The notes under the pieces are model-generated. The model was not told where the DNA came from. It saw nothing but the letters and a program-made list of their open reading frames with translations, and made no database searches. From Bacteroidota bacterium (GTDB lineage: Bacteria; Bacteroidota; Bacteroidia; Chitinophagales; JADIYW01), in assembly GCA_963169645.1 (NCBI GenBank), contig CAUJCO010000007.1, forward strand, positions 77,803-141,802: DNA of 64,000 nt. The letters are read 5' to 3'. Numbering within the stretch: position 1 is the first letter of the stretch; each line of letters opens with the position of its first letter. The position numbers and the translations under genes were made by a program. Below, piece by piece: positions 35,564 through 45,426 of the stretch.

Positions 35564-36853
35564 TTAATAACGTATACCGTCTTGTCCGGTTTTTAAATAT
35601 TTTTTCTCTTCTTTCTTTTTCACGATATTAGAAAGTGCTCTTTTAAAACCGGGTACATCTTTCATCTTTGGATTTTCACCATTATTTTTAAATCTATCAA
35701 AAAAGAATTTAGTAGCCATTACAGCAAAAGGAGCACATGTATTGTGATCTAACTTATCGCTTAAGTTATTCAGTTTAATATTGGTTACACCTAAAGCACG
35801 CATGTTGTTGTATGTAACTTCAGAGTTTTTATAGTTAACTTCTCTATCACCTTTGCAATAGCACAATTGAACCGGTGCTCTAGGCTTCCAATTAGTTAAA
35901 TTATTTTCGCGCAATCGTTGTTTGAAAATAAAATTGGAATCGCGATTATACATTTGTACAAATGAATCAATTACTACATCTGCCGGAACTTTAGGCATTA
36001 TTTTATCCAAATCATACAATGTTTTATTATCATTGTGCGAATAATATTGAGGTAGCAACGTATCAAAAGGTGGTTTGAAAACAGAATAAATATTATTTGT
36101 ATTTATAACCTTATAGGCTGTTTGATAAGAGACTAATAAATACGGCAAATAGAATGGACGCGGATACTCTTGGAACATATATTTTTCTTGTTCGCCTGTC
36201 ATATCATACGCACCACTCATAGGTGATGATGCGGTAACTTGGAAACGTGGGTCATTGAGTTCTTCTAAATATTTATGAGCAGCAAAAGAGGCATGTCCAC
36301 CTTGCGAATAGCCGGTTAAGAATAATTGACCATTGGTTTGCACATTTAGTTTCTTGTTGAGTTCATCTACTGCATACAACATATAAATAAATGACATTGC
36401 TTCCGACCATGCATGTTGATAGATATGTTCTTTTTCGCCTTTTCCGATGCCGTAATAATCGGGATAGCAAGCAGCATATCCATCCGTGGCAAATCCTAAG
36501 CAGATACCTTGTTGTGCATCATCATCACTAATATCACGATGTTTATGAATTTGAGTACCATGACCAAACATCATAATAGGAACTGATTTCTTTACATTTT
36601 TCGGAGCATAATATATACCGGAACACGTTATCCAAGAACTATCCAACCATTTCGCTTTATAAATAATTTCATAAATATCGACGTCGTTTTTTACATGTAA
36701 GATAACTTTAGGAATATGGTGTTTTTTCCATAAATCGGAAATGGTTTTCGTCGTATGAGATTTTACTAAGGTATAGCTAACAAGATATTTATCTTCCGCT
36801 TTTAAAGTGGTAAAAAACAAAACGCAACAAGCAACAAACAGGATTTTTTTCAT
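35564..36853 (-). CDS. Secreted alpha/beta hydrolase (secretory lipase-like)
   Basis: 429 residues. The signal peptide runs to about residue 19 (TLKAED). The hydrolase core has MMFGHGTQ as oxyanion strand, the GYSQGGHAS nucleophile elbow with Ser183, and a late acid/histidine region (KGDREVNYKNS; KLDHNTCAP). The layout (SGIYYAPKN, PDYYGIGKGE, GYSQGGHA) is that of the LIP-type secretory lipases and related esterases. The C-terminus is basic (NIVKKKEEKKYLK) with no T9SS sorting domain, so it is probably periplasmic. Confidence 0.82.
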   Translation of the reverse strand: MKKILFVACCVLFFTTLKAEDKYLVSYTLVKSHTTKTISDLWKKHHIPKVILHVKNDVDIYEIIYKAKWLDSSWITCSGIYYAPKNVKKSVPIMMFGHGTQIHKHRDISDDDAQQGICLGFATDGYAACYPDYYGIGKGEKEHIYQHAWSEAMSFIYMLYAVDELNKKLNVQTNGQLFLTGYSQGGHASFAAHKYLEELNDPRFQVTASSPMSGAYDMTGEQEKYMFQEYPRPFYLPYLLVSYQTAYKVINTNNIYSVFKPPFDTLLPQYYSHNDNKTLYDLDKIMPKVPADVVIDSFVQMYNRDSNFIFKQRLRENNLTNWKPRAPVQLCYCKGDREVNYKNSEVTYNNMRALGVTNIKLNNLSDKLDHNTCAPFAVMATKFFFDRFKNNGENPKMKDVPGFKRALSNIVKKKEEKKYLKTGQDGIRY

Positions 36854-36995
36854 TATTTATAAAATTTCCTTTAAAATATAACTGTTTTTGGTGATATCCT
36901 ATTTTATCATCTTATTTAAAAGAAATTTAACGGATAATCTAAAATCAGAAAATGTATGACCACATATTTGTATATTTAAAGTACAAAACCATAGA

Positions 36996-39179
36996 ATGTC
37001 AATAAGCACATTAGAGCAAGCAGAAGCTTATGTATTACATTTAAAACGCTCCGATAATTGGGTGAGTGATGCTGCCATGTTACAGAATTTACAAGAAAGC
37101 CAAACTTTTATCGAAAATAATAAGAGAGCTGACTTACTTCCACATCTTGGTATTCATTTTGCTTTATATTATATAGATAATGGCGAATATCAACAATCTT
37201 GGAAATACACAGAAATCGCCAAGGAAAATGCCCTTTTGTATGCGAATAATGCCAAATTATTAGAAGCCATAAGTTTACAGATTCGAATACAACGTTATTT
37301 AGGAAATTTAGAAGCTGCACAGAAATTAGTGCATGAGCAAATAGAAATTGCGTATCGCATCAACGACTATTTGCAAATTGCAAGTGCCTACCAAAACCAA
37401 ACATTATTACTACATAAACAACATTTAAAAGAAGATTGTATTGAAGCCGGTAGAAAAGCAATTGAATATATCCAAAAATCTAAAATGGACTATTATATCG
37501 CCAATTTCAAGATTGGTTTTTCCGGCATTTTATTAGATTTTAATGAAACTTCCATTGCATTTGAACAATTAAATCAAGGTTTTAACATTGCTAAAAAAAA
37601 TAAATTCAAACTACCTTTAGCACTTGCCTATTCAAACTATGGAACGTATTATCAGCTTGTAGGCAATGAAAAAAAATGTATTGATGCGTATAAAAAATGT
37701 ATCGCTTTATTTCATCAAATAAATAATACAACAGATGAGATGACAGCTAAAATAATGTTGGCAGATGCTTATGAATATTTTAATAAAATTAGTGAAGCCG
37801 AACAAACATTAAAAGAAACGATTGCTTTTTCGGAGCAAAATGGCATAAAATACAACTTGATTGGCATTTATGAAACACTGAGTAAATTACAAGAAAAGAA
37901 AGGAAACTACATAGATGCATTAGCAAATTATAAAAAATTAAATCAGATAAAAGAAGAATACCTCAATAATGAAACAAAAAACAAACTACAAAAATTGGAA
38001 ACCAACATGAAGTTGGATGTCTTAAAAATAGAAAAAGAAAATGCAGAGAAAATGGCATCTGTAAAACATGATTTTTTAGCCAATATGAGTCATGAAATTA
38101 GGACACCAATTAATAGTATTTTAGGCATTTGTTATTTATTAGAGCAACAAACACTCAACGAAATTCAACATAACTATATACAAAGATTAAAACGATCCGG
38201 AGAAAATTTATTAGGAATTATTAATGATGTATTAGATATATCAAAGATTGAATCCGGAAAAATGGAACTTACCAATGACCTATTTTCTTTAGATGATTTG
38301 ATAAATGACATTTTTAATGCACTCGAACCAAAAGCAAAAGACAAAGAAATTCAGTTTAAAATTATTAACAGATTTAAAAAGAAAAAGCAACTACTCGGTG
38401 ATAAAATAAGATTATATCAAATATTACTCAACATCGTTTCTAATGCTATTAAATTTACAAATGAAGGCAGTGTTACACTACTTACGGATTGCAAGGAAAC
38501 GGATGAACATCACAGTCAAATAACGTTTACCATAAAAGATACAGGAATTGGTATTACAAAAAATAAAATAGATAAAATTTTTGAGCGATACGAACAAGCA
38601 GATGCAACTATTAAAGATAAGTTTGGTGGAACCGGATTAGGTTTATCTATTTCAAAAAAAATAGTGCAATTAATGAATGGTACTATTGACATTAAAAGTA
38701 AATTAAATAAAGGAACTGAGTTTATTATAAGCATTCCAATGAAAAACGCTGTGCAAATGAATGAAGTTGCTACAGATGATATAATGATTACTCCTGAATT
38801 ACTAAATAATAAGTTGATTTTAATTGCCGATGATAATTTAGAGAACAGATTAGTAGCTAAAGAAATTTTATTAAACTTCAACAAGACCATAAAAGTGATT
38901 GAAGCCAATGACGGCAACGAAGTAATCAATTTGCTTTTCAAAAAAATACCGGATATTATTTTTATGGACTTAGATATGCCGAATTTAAATGGCATTGAAA
39001 CAACACAACAAATACGAAAAAATAAAAAATACCATACCATAAAAATAATTGGAAATACGGCTTCCTTATCGTCATTTACAAAAGAAGAATTTCACGAAAT
39101 TGGATTTGATGCATTTATTTACAAACCATACAAACCCAAAGATTTGTATCGGTTATTAGTAACTTTGCTTACAAAGTAA
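36996..39179 (+). CDS. Cytoplasmic TPR hybrid histidine kinase/response regulator
   Basis: 727 residues without signal or membrane segment. About 330 N-terminal residues are TPR-like helical repeats (LALAYSNYGTYYQLVGNEKKCIDAYKK; NYIDALANYKK), then a short coiled coil, HisKA with phospho-acceptor His366 (FLANMSHEIRTPIN), HATPase_c (NIVSNAIKFT, DTGIGI, GGTGLGLSIS), and a C-terminal receiver domain (ILIADDN, FMDLDMPNLNG, conserved Lys in YKPYKP). No DNA-binding output and no separate phosphotransfer domain are seen. It likely senses an internal protein partner through the TPRs. Its stop is one base from that of the convergent protease gene. Confidence 0.92.
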   Translation: MSISTLEQAEAYVLHLKRSDNWVSDAAMLQNLQESQTFIENNKRADLLPHLGIHFALYYIDNGEYQQSWKYTEIAKENALLYANNAKLLEAISLQIRIQRYLGNLEAAQKLVHEQIEIAYRINDYLQIASAYQNQTLLLHKQHLKEDCIEAGRKAIEYIQKSKMDYYIANFKIGFSGILLDFNETSIAFEQLNQGFNIAKKNKFKLPLALAYSNYGTYYQLVGNEKKCIDAYKKCIALFHQINNTTDEMTAKIMLADAYEYFNKISEAEQTLKETIAFSEQNGIKYNLIGIYETLSKLQEKKGNYIDALANYKKLNQIKEEYLNNETKNKLQKLETNMKLDVLKIEKENAEKMASVKHDFLANMSHEIRTPINSILGICYLLEQQTLNEIQHNYIQRLKRSGENLLGIINDVLDISKIESGKMELTNDLFSLDDLINDIFNALEPKAKDKEIQFKIINRFKKKKQLLGDKIRLYQILLNIVSNAIKFTNEGSVTLLTDCKETDEHHSQITFTIKDTGIGITKNKIDKIFERYEQADATIKDKFGGTGLGLSISKKIVQLMNGTIDIKSKLNKGTEFIISIPMKNAVQMNEVATDDIMITPELLNNKLILIADDNLENRLVAKEILLNFNKTIKVIEANDGNEVINLLFKKIPDIIFMDLDMPNLNGIETTQQIRKNKKYHTIKIIGNTASLSSFTKEEFHEIGFDAFIYKPYKPKDLYRLLVTLLTK

Positions 39180-39180
39180 A

Positions 39181-39867
39181 TTACTTACAATTATCATTTT
39201 TACATTTTGGAATTGGAATATTCTTTTCAGAACCGGCTTTAAAAGTACTATCTCTGCAAGCTACATCTTTATGATAGCCTGCTTCTGTATAACCCTTTTC
39301 TTTGGAAATAAATTCGATGATTGCGGGCACTCCTTTTTGGATAATTTTTGCTGTTACATCTGTAGAAAAAACAGTAGGCAAAATCAATCGAGTTGCACTA
39401 AAATCTGCAACTTGCTCGTGATGAGAGCAAAAATCGGAAGCACATTTTATGCAAATGGTATTACAATTCACTATTCTTGGATTATTGCAAACCGAATCAT
39501 AAACATGTCCAACTTCATGAGCGAGTATCAAAATAATACTTTCCGTATTTATATATTTACTATTAACCAAACCGGCAGAAATATAGATACACTCATTTGA
39601 AATAAAAGCTCGAATATTATCCTCATTTATAAAATAAAATGATAAATCAGGATATTTTGGTTTAAATAAATTGAAAATAGAATCAACCAATGCAATCTTT
39701 GACTGATTTATTTTCTTATTAATCCGAATATGTTTATACGAATATAAAGAAGCCGTACTGTATTTGGTAAAACAATGAATTGTGTCTATTTTATCTGCAG
39801 CGTTTATGGGCAAATACGATAAAAACAGCATTCCAATAAAACAAATAATCCATTTTAAATATTGCAT
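39181..39867 (-). CDS. Putative secreted M48-like zinc metallopeptidase, cysteine-rich
   Basis: 228 residues with a signal peptide (to about NAAD, residue 25). The zinc motif is HEVGH (His117, Glu118, His121); EQVADFSATR (Glu151, Asp155) matches the third-ligand helix E-x-x-A-D-x-x-A of M48 peptidases. Between them lies a compact insertion with Cys127, Cys135, Cys139, Cys142 and Cys147, and three more cysteines occur near the C-terminus, suggesting disulfide bonds in the periplasm. Peptidase activity is inferred. It follows a small gene of unknown function with 3 bp between them, so they probably work together. Confidence 0.75.
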   Translation of the reverse strand: MQYLKWIICFIGMLFLSYLPINAADKIDTIHCFTKYSTASLYSYKHIRINKKINQSKIALVDSIFNLFKPKYPDLSFYFINEDNIRAFISNECIYISAGLVNSKYINTESIILILAHEVGHVYDSVCNNPRIVNCNTICIKCASDFCSHHEQVADFSATRLILPTVFSTDVTAKIIQKGVPAIIEFISKEKGYTEAGYHKDVACRDSTFKAGSEKNIPIPKCKNDNCK

Positions 39868-39870
39868 ACA

Positions 39871-40266
39871 TCAGAAAGGATGATTCGCTTCTATAATAAT
39901 TTTTCTTTGTGTTTTAGGAATACCACTTGCCGTTAATTTTGCCGGAATATCATCTACAATAACATGAATAATATTTTTTTGTCCTTTTCTTATTTTTTCT
40001 AAATAAACTTTTGTAATAATTGATACCGGATATACTGTATAAATTACATGTTCTATGCTTGATGTAATCCAAACTTCTACAGTAAAATTCTCTTTAGATA
40101 AATCTACTCTTCCGTCCAATTCTCTGGTGGGCAATGTACCATTATAAGCAATTCCGGTTTCATATTTACTGTTGCCTAAAATACCGGCGTTCACTACTAA
40201 ATCATCTGATAATGTGCTACCTGCTTTTCCTATTAATTCAAATGCAAAATTTACTTTACTTTTCAT
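39871..40266 (-). CDS. Hypothetical protein, unknown function
   Basis: 131 residues from the ATG at 40266 (MKSKVNFAFELIGKAGS); an ATG two codons earlier is possible, while the longer frame to 40368 crosses a terminator and is rejected. The protein looks beta-rich (FTVEVWITSSIEHVIYTVYPVSIITKVYL, KNIIHVIVDD) and has no signal peptide. No family recognised. The gene for the M48-like protease follows immediately in the same orientation. Confidence 0.7.
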   Translation of the reverse strand: MKSKVNFAFELIGKAGSTLSDDLVVNAGILGNSKYETGIAYNGTLPTRELDGRVDLSKENFTVEVWITSSIEHVIYTVYPVSIITKVYLEKIRKGQKNIIHVIVDDIPAKLTASGIPKTQRKIIIEANHPF

Positions 40267-40356
40267 AATCATAGTTTTTGTTGGTTTATAATTGATTTTT
40301 GATTCTATCAAGATAATACATATTTTGACGAAATGCAACAATCTATTGCAACATAA

Positions 40357-40392
40357 ACAAAAAAACATCGGATATTTTAATTTACCCGATGT
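40357..40392 (-). terminator. Rho-independent terminator of pruA
   Basis: On the minus strand ACATCGG, a 14-base loop, CCGATGT, then T7. It lies 29 bp after the pruA stop. Confidence 0.85.
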
Positions 40393-40420
40393 CTTTTATT
40401 CTATTAACTAAGGATTAAAC

Positions 40421-42052
40421 CTACTCTTCGCTCATATATGGATAAGCATAGTATTTGGGTGAAATGTAGCTTTCTTTTACCGTTCTTGGAGACACCCATC
40501 GTAGTAAATTCCATTTGCTTCCAGCCTTATCGTTTGTTCCACTTTTTCTGGCACCACCAAATGGTTGCTGACCAACTACTGCTCCGGTGCATTTATCATT
40601 TATATAAAAATTTCCGGCACTATTGGTCAATGCTTTTTTCATTTTTTCTATTGCATAAATATCTTGAGCAATGATGGCTCCGGTAAGTGCATATTCTGAT
40701 GTCGTATCTACTAAGTGAAGGGTGGCATCTAAATCTTCCTCATCATAAACATAAATCGTTAATACCGGACCGAAAATTTCTTCTCGCATGGTTAAGGATT
40801 TTGGATCTTTTGTAAGTATTACGGTTGGCTCAATGAAATACCCTTTTTTATTATCGTAGTTACCACCATACATGATGATATTATCCGGATTGGATTTAGC
40901 TTGTTCGATGTAATTGGTGATGCGTTTATAAGCATCTTCTGAAATAACAGCACCCATTAAAACGGTAAAGTTTTCTACATTTCCGATTTTAAATGTTTTT
41001 AATGCTTCATACATTTTTTCCCATGTGGCATCCCAAATAGAATTTGGAACATAGGCACGCGAACATGCCGAGCATTTTTGCCCTTGAAACTCGAATGCAC
41101 CACGCAGTAAGGCGGTGGCTAACACATCAATATCCGCACTGCTGTGTGCAATAATAAAATCTTTACCGCCTGTTTCACCTACTAATCTTGGATAGTTTTT
41201 ATATAGATGTAAATTTTTTCCTACGGTTTCCCAAATATGATTAAACACGCCGGTAGATCCGGTAAAATGTACACCTGCAAAATCAGGATGAGCTAAAATA
41301 AGATTGGTCGTTTCAACAGCATTGGCAAATACCATATTAATAACACCATCCGGCAAGCCGGCTTCTCTAAAAATTTCCATTACAGTCCAAGCCGAATAAA
41401 TTTGAGTATTAGATGGTTTCCATACAATTACATTGCCCATTAATGCCGGAGCCGCTGATAAATTTCCGGAAATAGCCGTAAAATTAAATGGTGTAATGGC
41501 ATAAATAAATCCTTCTAATGGTCGATACTCTAACGTATTACGCATTCCGGGCGAAGAAATCGGCTGTTCACTATAAATCTGTGCAGCAAAATAAACATTG
41601 AAACGTAAAAAATCTGCTAACTCACATGCAGCATCAATTTCTGCTTGAAATACATTTTTGGATTGTGCCAACATCGTAGCCGCATTAATGGATGCTCTGT
41701 ACGGACCGGCAATTAAATCGGCCGCTTTAAGAAAAATGGAAGCTCGCTCTTCCCAATGCATATTTGCCCATTTCTCTCTGGCACTTAATGCTGCATCTAT
41801 TGCTTGCTGAACATGTGTTGCATTGCCTTTGTGGTATTGTGCAATTTTATGGTCGAGTTCGTGAGGCGGAAATATATCGGCTGTTTCGTTGGTACGAACT
41901 TCTTTTCCATTAATAAACATTGGAATATCGTACACACAATTTTTGCGACGAGCAAGTTCAAGTTTTAATTGTTTGCGTTCGTTGCTATTAGGTAAGTACG
42001 ATAAAATGGGTTCATTGTTTGGAATTGCAATGGAAGCGATTTTATTAGGCAT
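40421..42052 (-). CDS. pruA: L-glutamate gamma-semialdehyde (P5C) dehydrogenase
   Basis: 543 residues, the stand-alone Group 4 ALDH form found in Bacteroidota and eukaryotes. Nucleophile Cys327 in GQKCSACSRAYVP, general base Glu293 (GETGGKD), FTGST cofactor loop and TPFNFTA are present, and the N-terminus (NEPILSYLPNSNERKQL) is the usual one of P5C dehydrogenase. It oxidises glutamate semialdehyde to glutamate in proline and arginine catabolism. The PutA proline dehydrogenase domain is not fused and no putA is nearby. A full -7 box lies about 57 bp upstream. Confidence 0.93.
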   Translation of the reverse strand: MPNKIASIAIPNNEPILSYLPNSNERKQLKLELARRKNCVYDIPMFINGKEVRTNETADIFPPHELDHKIAQYHKGNATHVQQAIDAALSAREKWANMHWEERASIFLKAADLIAGPYRASINAATMLAQSKNVFQAEIDAACELADFLRFNVYFAAQIYSEQPISSPGMRNTLEYRPLEGFIYAITPFNFTAISGNLSAAPALMGNVIVWKPSNTQIYSAWTVMEIFREAGLPDGVINMVFANAVETTNLILAHPDFAGVHFTGSTGVFNHIWETVGKNLHLYKNYPRLVGETGGKDFIIAHSSADIDVLATALLRGAFEFQGQKCSACSRAYVPNSIWDATWEKMYEALKTFKIGNVENFTVLMGAVISEDAYKRITNYIEQAKSNPDNIIMYGGNYDNKKGYFIEPTVILTKDPKSLTMREEIFGPVLTIYVYDEEDLDATLHLVDTTSEYALTGAIIAQDIYAIEKMKKALTNSAGNFYINDKCTGAVVGQQPFGGARKSGTNDKAGSKWNLLRWVSPRTVKESYISPKYYAYPYMSEE

Positions 42053-42108
42053 AATTAAAATTATTTGATTTTAGATAATGATTTGAGAACTTATATCTAA
42101 GTATAAAA

Positions 42109-42116
42109 CAAAATTA
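42109..42116 (-). promoter_or_regulatory. -7 promoter box (TAATTTTG) of pruA
   Basis: A full TAnnTTTG match on the minus strand, about 57 nt before the pruA ATG; the same octamer precedes tamB. Confidence 0.55.
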
Positions 42117-42169
42117 CGCCTTTTTAGTTGAAAATGAAAATTAGTTGTTGTAACAAGTATTTTTATTAT

Positions 42170-43798
42170 TTAAACTTGTTTAAAGGCAATAACTGCTTTA
42201 TACTCTTTTTCAAAATCTTTCAAATTCTTAACTGCAATTTCAGCAGAATAATTTAATTGTGTATTAAAAAAGTGATCTAATTTATCCAAATTAGCATCAA
42301 TATCCGGACGTTCAAAATATAATCTTCCGGTTCTACGGATAATAAAATCGGATGAATTATTTGTCATTTCATATTCTAAACAATATTCAGCTTCTGCCAA
42401 TAATAAGTCATTATTAAAATTGGTTTGTGCAGATGCCAAAATATACTGTGTGTTACTTCCATATTTTAACACTAAATTCAACACATCATCTAAATAAAAT
42501 TGTTTGAAATCATCTTGCAAATCTCGGGCGTAATCGTACGGATATTTATCTAAATGACCGCCACTTAATTTAATAAACTCTGTGTTACACTTTGGAAACT
42601 GTCTACCTTCTTCTATTTTTAATTGTTTACAAACTACGTTCACGCTACGTTCTGCCATTTTACGAAATCCGGTTAATTTTCCACCGGCGATGGAAATTAA
42701 GTTTGAATCAGAAATAAAAATTTCATCTTTCCGAGATAAATCAGAAGGTGATTTTCCATCTTCATGTATCAACGGTCGCAAGCCTGCCCAAGTAGATTCC
42801 ACATCGTCCAAATTTAATTGTGCTGCCGGAAACATAAAATTGGCTGCATCCAATAAATATTGAACATCCTCTTTTTCAGCATGTGGGAAATTGGTATCTC
42901 CGGAATAGTTCGTATCGGTAGTGCCTAAATATACTTTTTTTCCTCTGGGAATGGCAAACATCATACGTCCATCTTTAATATCAAAATAAACGGCTTGTTT
43001 GATTGGTAATTTCTCTTTTCCAATAACGATATGAATACCTTTGGTAAGATGCAATCTTTTTTTATTGATAGATTTATCTATCTTTCTTAAATCATCTACC
43101 CAAGGACCGCAGGCATTGATGATTTTTTTTGCTTTAATTTTAATATTATTTCCTGAAATAACATCATTGCAAATCGCTCCTTTTATCTTGTTTTTATCAT
43201 CCAATATAAAAGTATCGAATGCCATATAATTGATACACATCGCACCTTTTTCTACGGCTGTTTTTAATACTTCTATTGTTAAACGAGCATCATCACTTCT
43301 ATACTCAACATACATACCGCCTCCTTTTAATATTTTTTCATTCAAGAGCGGCTCTTGTTGGATAGTTTCTTTTTCAGATAGCATGTTTCTGCGTTCATCG
43401 CTCTCTACGCCGGCTAATCGGTCGTACACATATAAGCCCAATGAAGTAGAATATTTACCGAGAGAACCACCTTCAACAATAGGCAACAACATGCGCTCCG
43501 GAATAACAATATGTGGTGCATTTTTATATAAAATAGCGCGCTCCTGCCCTACTTCTCGTACAATACCAAATTCCAATTGTTTTAAATAACGCAAGCCACC
43601 ATGAATTAATTTGGTGGAGCGAGAACTTGTACCGGAAGCAAAATCGGATTTTTCAATTAGTGCAACACGCAAACCACGTGTGGCAGCATCTAATGCTATG
43701 CCGGCACCGGTGATGCCACCACCAATTACTAATAAGTCGTATTTTTCTGTTTGAAGTTGCTGAATGTATCGGGCTCTGTTGCGTGCTGAAAAGGACAT
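42170..43798 (-). CDS. glpD: FAD-dependent glycerol-3-phosphate dehydrogenase/oxidase
   Basis: 542 residues. The FAD-binding GGGITGAG (26-33) is followed by the GlpD signatures TSSRSTKLIHGGLRYLK and GACVYYEY-like MYVEYRSDDARL, then KKIINACGPWVDD, KGIHIVIG, and AGGKLTGFRKMAE. The C-terminal helical cap domain (about 400-530) is present. It oxidises sn-glycerol 3-phosphate to dihydroxyacetone phosphate and passes electrons to quinone at the inner membrane. No glpK or glpF is adjacent. Confidence 0.93.
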   Translation of the reverse strand: MSFSARNRARYIQQLQTEKYDLLVIGGGITGAGIALDAATRGLRVALIEKSDFASGTSSRSTKLIHGGLRYLKQLEFGIVREVGQERAILYKNAPHIVIPERMLLPIVEGGSLGKYSTSLGLYVYDRLAGVESDERRNMLSEKETIQQEPLLNEKILKGGGMYVEYRSDDARLTIEVLKTAVEKGAMCINYMAFDTFILDDKNKIKGAICNDVISGNNIKIKAKKIINACGPWVDDLRKIDKSINKKRLHLTKGIHIVIGKEKLPIKQAVYFDIKDGRMMFAIPRGKKVYLGTTDTNYSGDTNFPHAEKEDVQYLLDAANFMFPAAQLNLDDVESTWAGLRPLIHEDGKSPSDLSRKDEIFISDSNLISIAGGKLTGFRKMAERSVNVVCKQLKIEEGRQFPKCNTEFIKLSGGHLDKYPYDYARDLQDDFKQFYLDDVLNLVLKYGSNTQYILASAQTNFNNDLLLAEAEYCLEYEMTNNSSDFIIRRTGRLYFERPDIDANLDKLDHFFNTQLNYSAEIAVKNLKDFEKEYKAVIAFKQV

Positions 43799-43936
43799 GT
43801 TTAAAAAGATAAAAAATGGATAATAATTTAAAGATACGTGTTGTATTTATTTAGTTGGATATAGGAAATAGAAAATACAAATAAATAAGGATAAAATTTA
43901 GATTAAAAAAAACAGACTAATTGTTCAACCAAAATT

Positions 43937-44365
43937 TCATTTTTTTTCAAATACTTGAAGGTATGAATCCGGTAATGCGTTTATTTTTCGTTCTTTAAAG
44001 TTAAAATAAACACAACCGGTACGCAATACAGCCAAGCTACGTTCTTGATTTTTGATAAAATGAAAAATTAAATCAAAGCTACATTCCGTAATGGTATCTA
44101 CGCCTACTTCACAAACGATTTCATCGCCTAAAAAACCTTCCGATTTATAATTGATGGTGTGGTTGGCAACTATTATTCCAACTTTATTTTCAACATCCAC
44201 ATAATTTAATTTAAAATAGGCAAAGAAATTTTCTCGCACGGTATTGGCAAAAACCAAGATACGTTCGTTGCCCATGTGTTCCGCAATATTGATATCGGCC
44301 TGTGTGATTGTAAACGGAAAGGAATATAAAATTCGTTGTGGTATTTCTATTTTTACACGTTGCAT
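43937..44365 (-). CDS. Acyl-CoA thioesterase, hotdog fold
   Basis: 142 residues of the 4HBT/YbgC-like hotdog type: ITQADINIAEHMGNERILVFANTVRENF gives the DxNxxxHxxN-like catalytic region (Asp/Asn and His), and VANHTINYKSEGFLGDEIVCEVGV the central helix-sheet. It would hydrolyse acyl-CoA or acyl-ACP in the cytoplasm. It starts 10 bp after tsaD ends, so the two are likely co-transcribed. Confidence 0.8.
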   Translation of the reverse strand: MQRVKIEIPQRILYSFPFTITQADINIAEHMGNERILVFANTVRENFFAYFKLNYVDVENKVGIIVANHTINYKSEGFLGDEIVCEVGVDTITECSFDLIFHFIKNQERSLAVLRTGCVYFNFKERKINALPDSYLQVFEKK

Positions 44366-44375
44366 ATTCTATCTA

Positions 44376-45383
44376 TTAAAATTCTAATCTTGCTTTAATT
44401 GGAATATCTAATGTACAAAACTCATTTCTTAAGTATTTATAGTATGCACTTATAGCAATCATTCCTGCATTATCTGTACAATATTGAAATTGAGGAATAT
44501 ATACATTCCAATTATTTTTCTTTCCAAATTCACTTAACGTATTTCTCAAACCGGAATTAGCACTTACACCACCGGCAATAGCAATGTCATTTATTCCGGT
44601 TTCTTGAGATGCCTTCAATAATTTCTTCATTAATATAGATATAATTGTTTGCTGTACAGAGGCACATATATCATTTAAATTTTCTTGAATAAAGGAAGGG
44701 TTTAACTTCGATTCTTTTTGTAAAAAATATAAAACATTGGTTTTTAACCCACTAAAGGAAAAATCTAAACCATCTATTTGAGGTTCTGAAAAAGAAAACC
44801 GCTTCGGATTTCCTGTTTGCGCATATTTATCAATTAATGGACCACCCGGATACGGCAATTGTAACATCTTTGCTGTTTTATCAAAAGCTTCACCGGCAGC
44901 ATCGTCAATCGTAGTTCCAATAACTTCCATTTCTAAATAATCTTTTACTAAAACTATTTGCGTATGACCACCTGATACAGTAAGACATAAAAAAGGAAAA
45001 TTTGGTTTAGGTTCATCTATAAAATGAGCCAATACGTGTGCGTGCATGTGGTGCACGTCTATCAATGGAATATTCAAAGCTTGTGCATACGATTTTGCAA
45101 ACATACCACCTACCAAAAGAGAACCCATCAAACCTGGACCTCTTGTAAATGCCACTGCTTTCAAATCTTTAGCCGTTACGTTTGCTTGCTTCATCGCTTC
45201 TACTACAACCGGAACTATATTTTTGGTATGCTCTCTGCTTGCCATTTCCGGCACTACACCACCATATTGCTCGTGCACTTTTTGATTTGCCGTCAAATTA
45301 GAAATTACTTTGCCATCCACACACACTGCAGCAGAAGTATCATCACAAGAAGATTCAATCGCTAAAAGGATAATTTCAGGCAT
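44376..45383 (-). CDS. tsaD: tRNA N6-adenosine threonylcarbamoyltransferase
   Basis: 335 residues with the Kae1/TsaD signatures: LAIESSCDDTSAAV at the N-terminus, metal ligands His112 and His116 in HHMHAHVLAH, SGGHTQIVLV, and GGVSANSGLR plus the Asp of TDNAGMIA. With TsaB and TsaE it transfers threonylcarbamoyl to A37 of ANN-decoding tRNAs. The start at 45383 is divergent from tamB, about 43 bp away. Confidence 0.97.
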   Translation of the reverse strand: MPEIILLAIESSCDDTSAAVCVDGKVISNLTANQKVHEQYGGVVPEMASREHTKNIVPVVVEAMKQANVTAKDLKAVAFTRGPGLMGSLLVGGMFAKSYAQALNIPLIDVHHMHAHVLAHFIDEPKPNFPFLCLTVSGGHTQIVLVKDYLEMEVIGTTIDDAAGEAFDKTAKMLQLPYPGGPLIDKYAQTGNPKRFSFSEPQIDGLDFSFSGLKTNVLYFLQKESKLNPSFIQENLNDICASVQQTIISILMKKLLKASQETGINDIAIAGGVSANSGLRNTLSEFGKKNNWNVYIPQFQYCTDNAGMIAISAYYKYLRNEFCTLDIPIKARLEF

Positions 45384-45403
45384 AAAAATTGGTTATTTTT
45401 GGG

Positions 45404-45411
45404 TAATTTTG
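45404..45411 (+). promoter_or_regulatory. -7 promoter box (TAATTTTG) of tamB
   Basis: A full TAnnTTTG match followed by CAC, 15 nt before the TTG chosen as tamB start and within the tsaD-tamB divergent region. It overlaps the TTG at 45409 of the longer frame, excluding that start. Confidence 0.6.
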
Positions 45412-45426
45412 CACTTTTCAAAATCG

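Noticed and set aside
45310-45426. Upstream extension of the tamB reading frame
   Set aside because: It overlaps the divergent tsaD coding region and contains the tamB -7 box; the residues before the TTG at 45427 do not resemble a TamB N-terminus.
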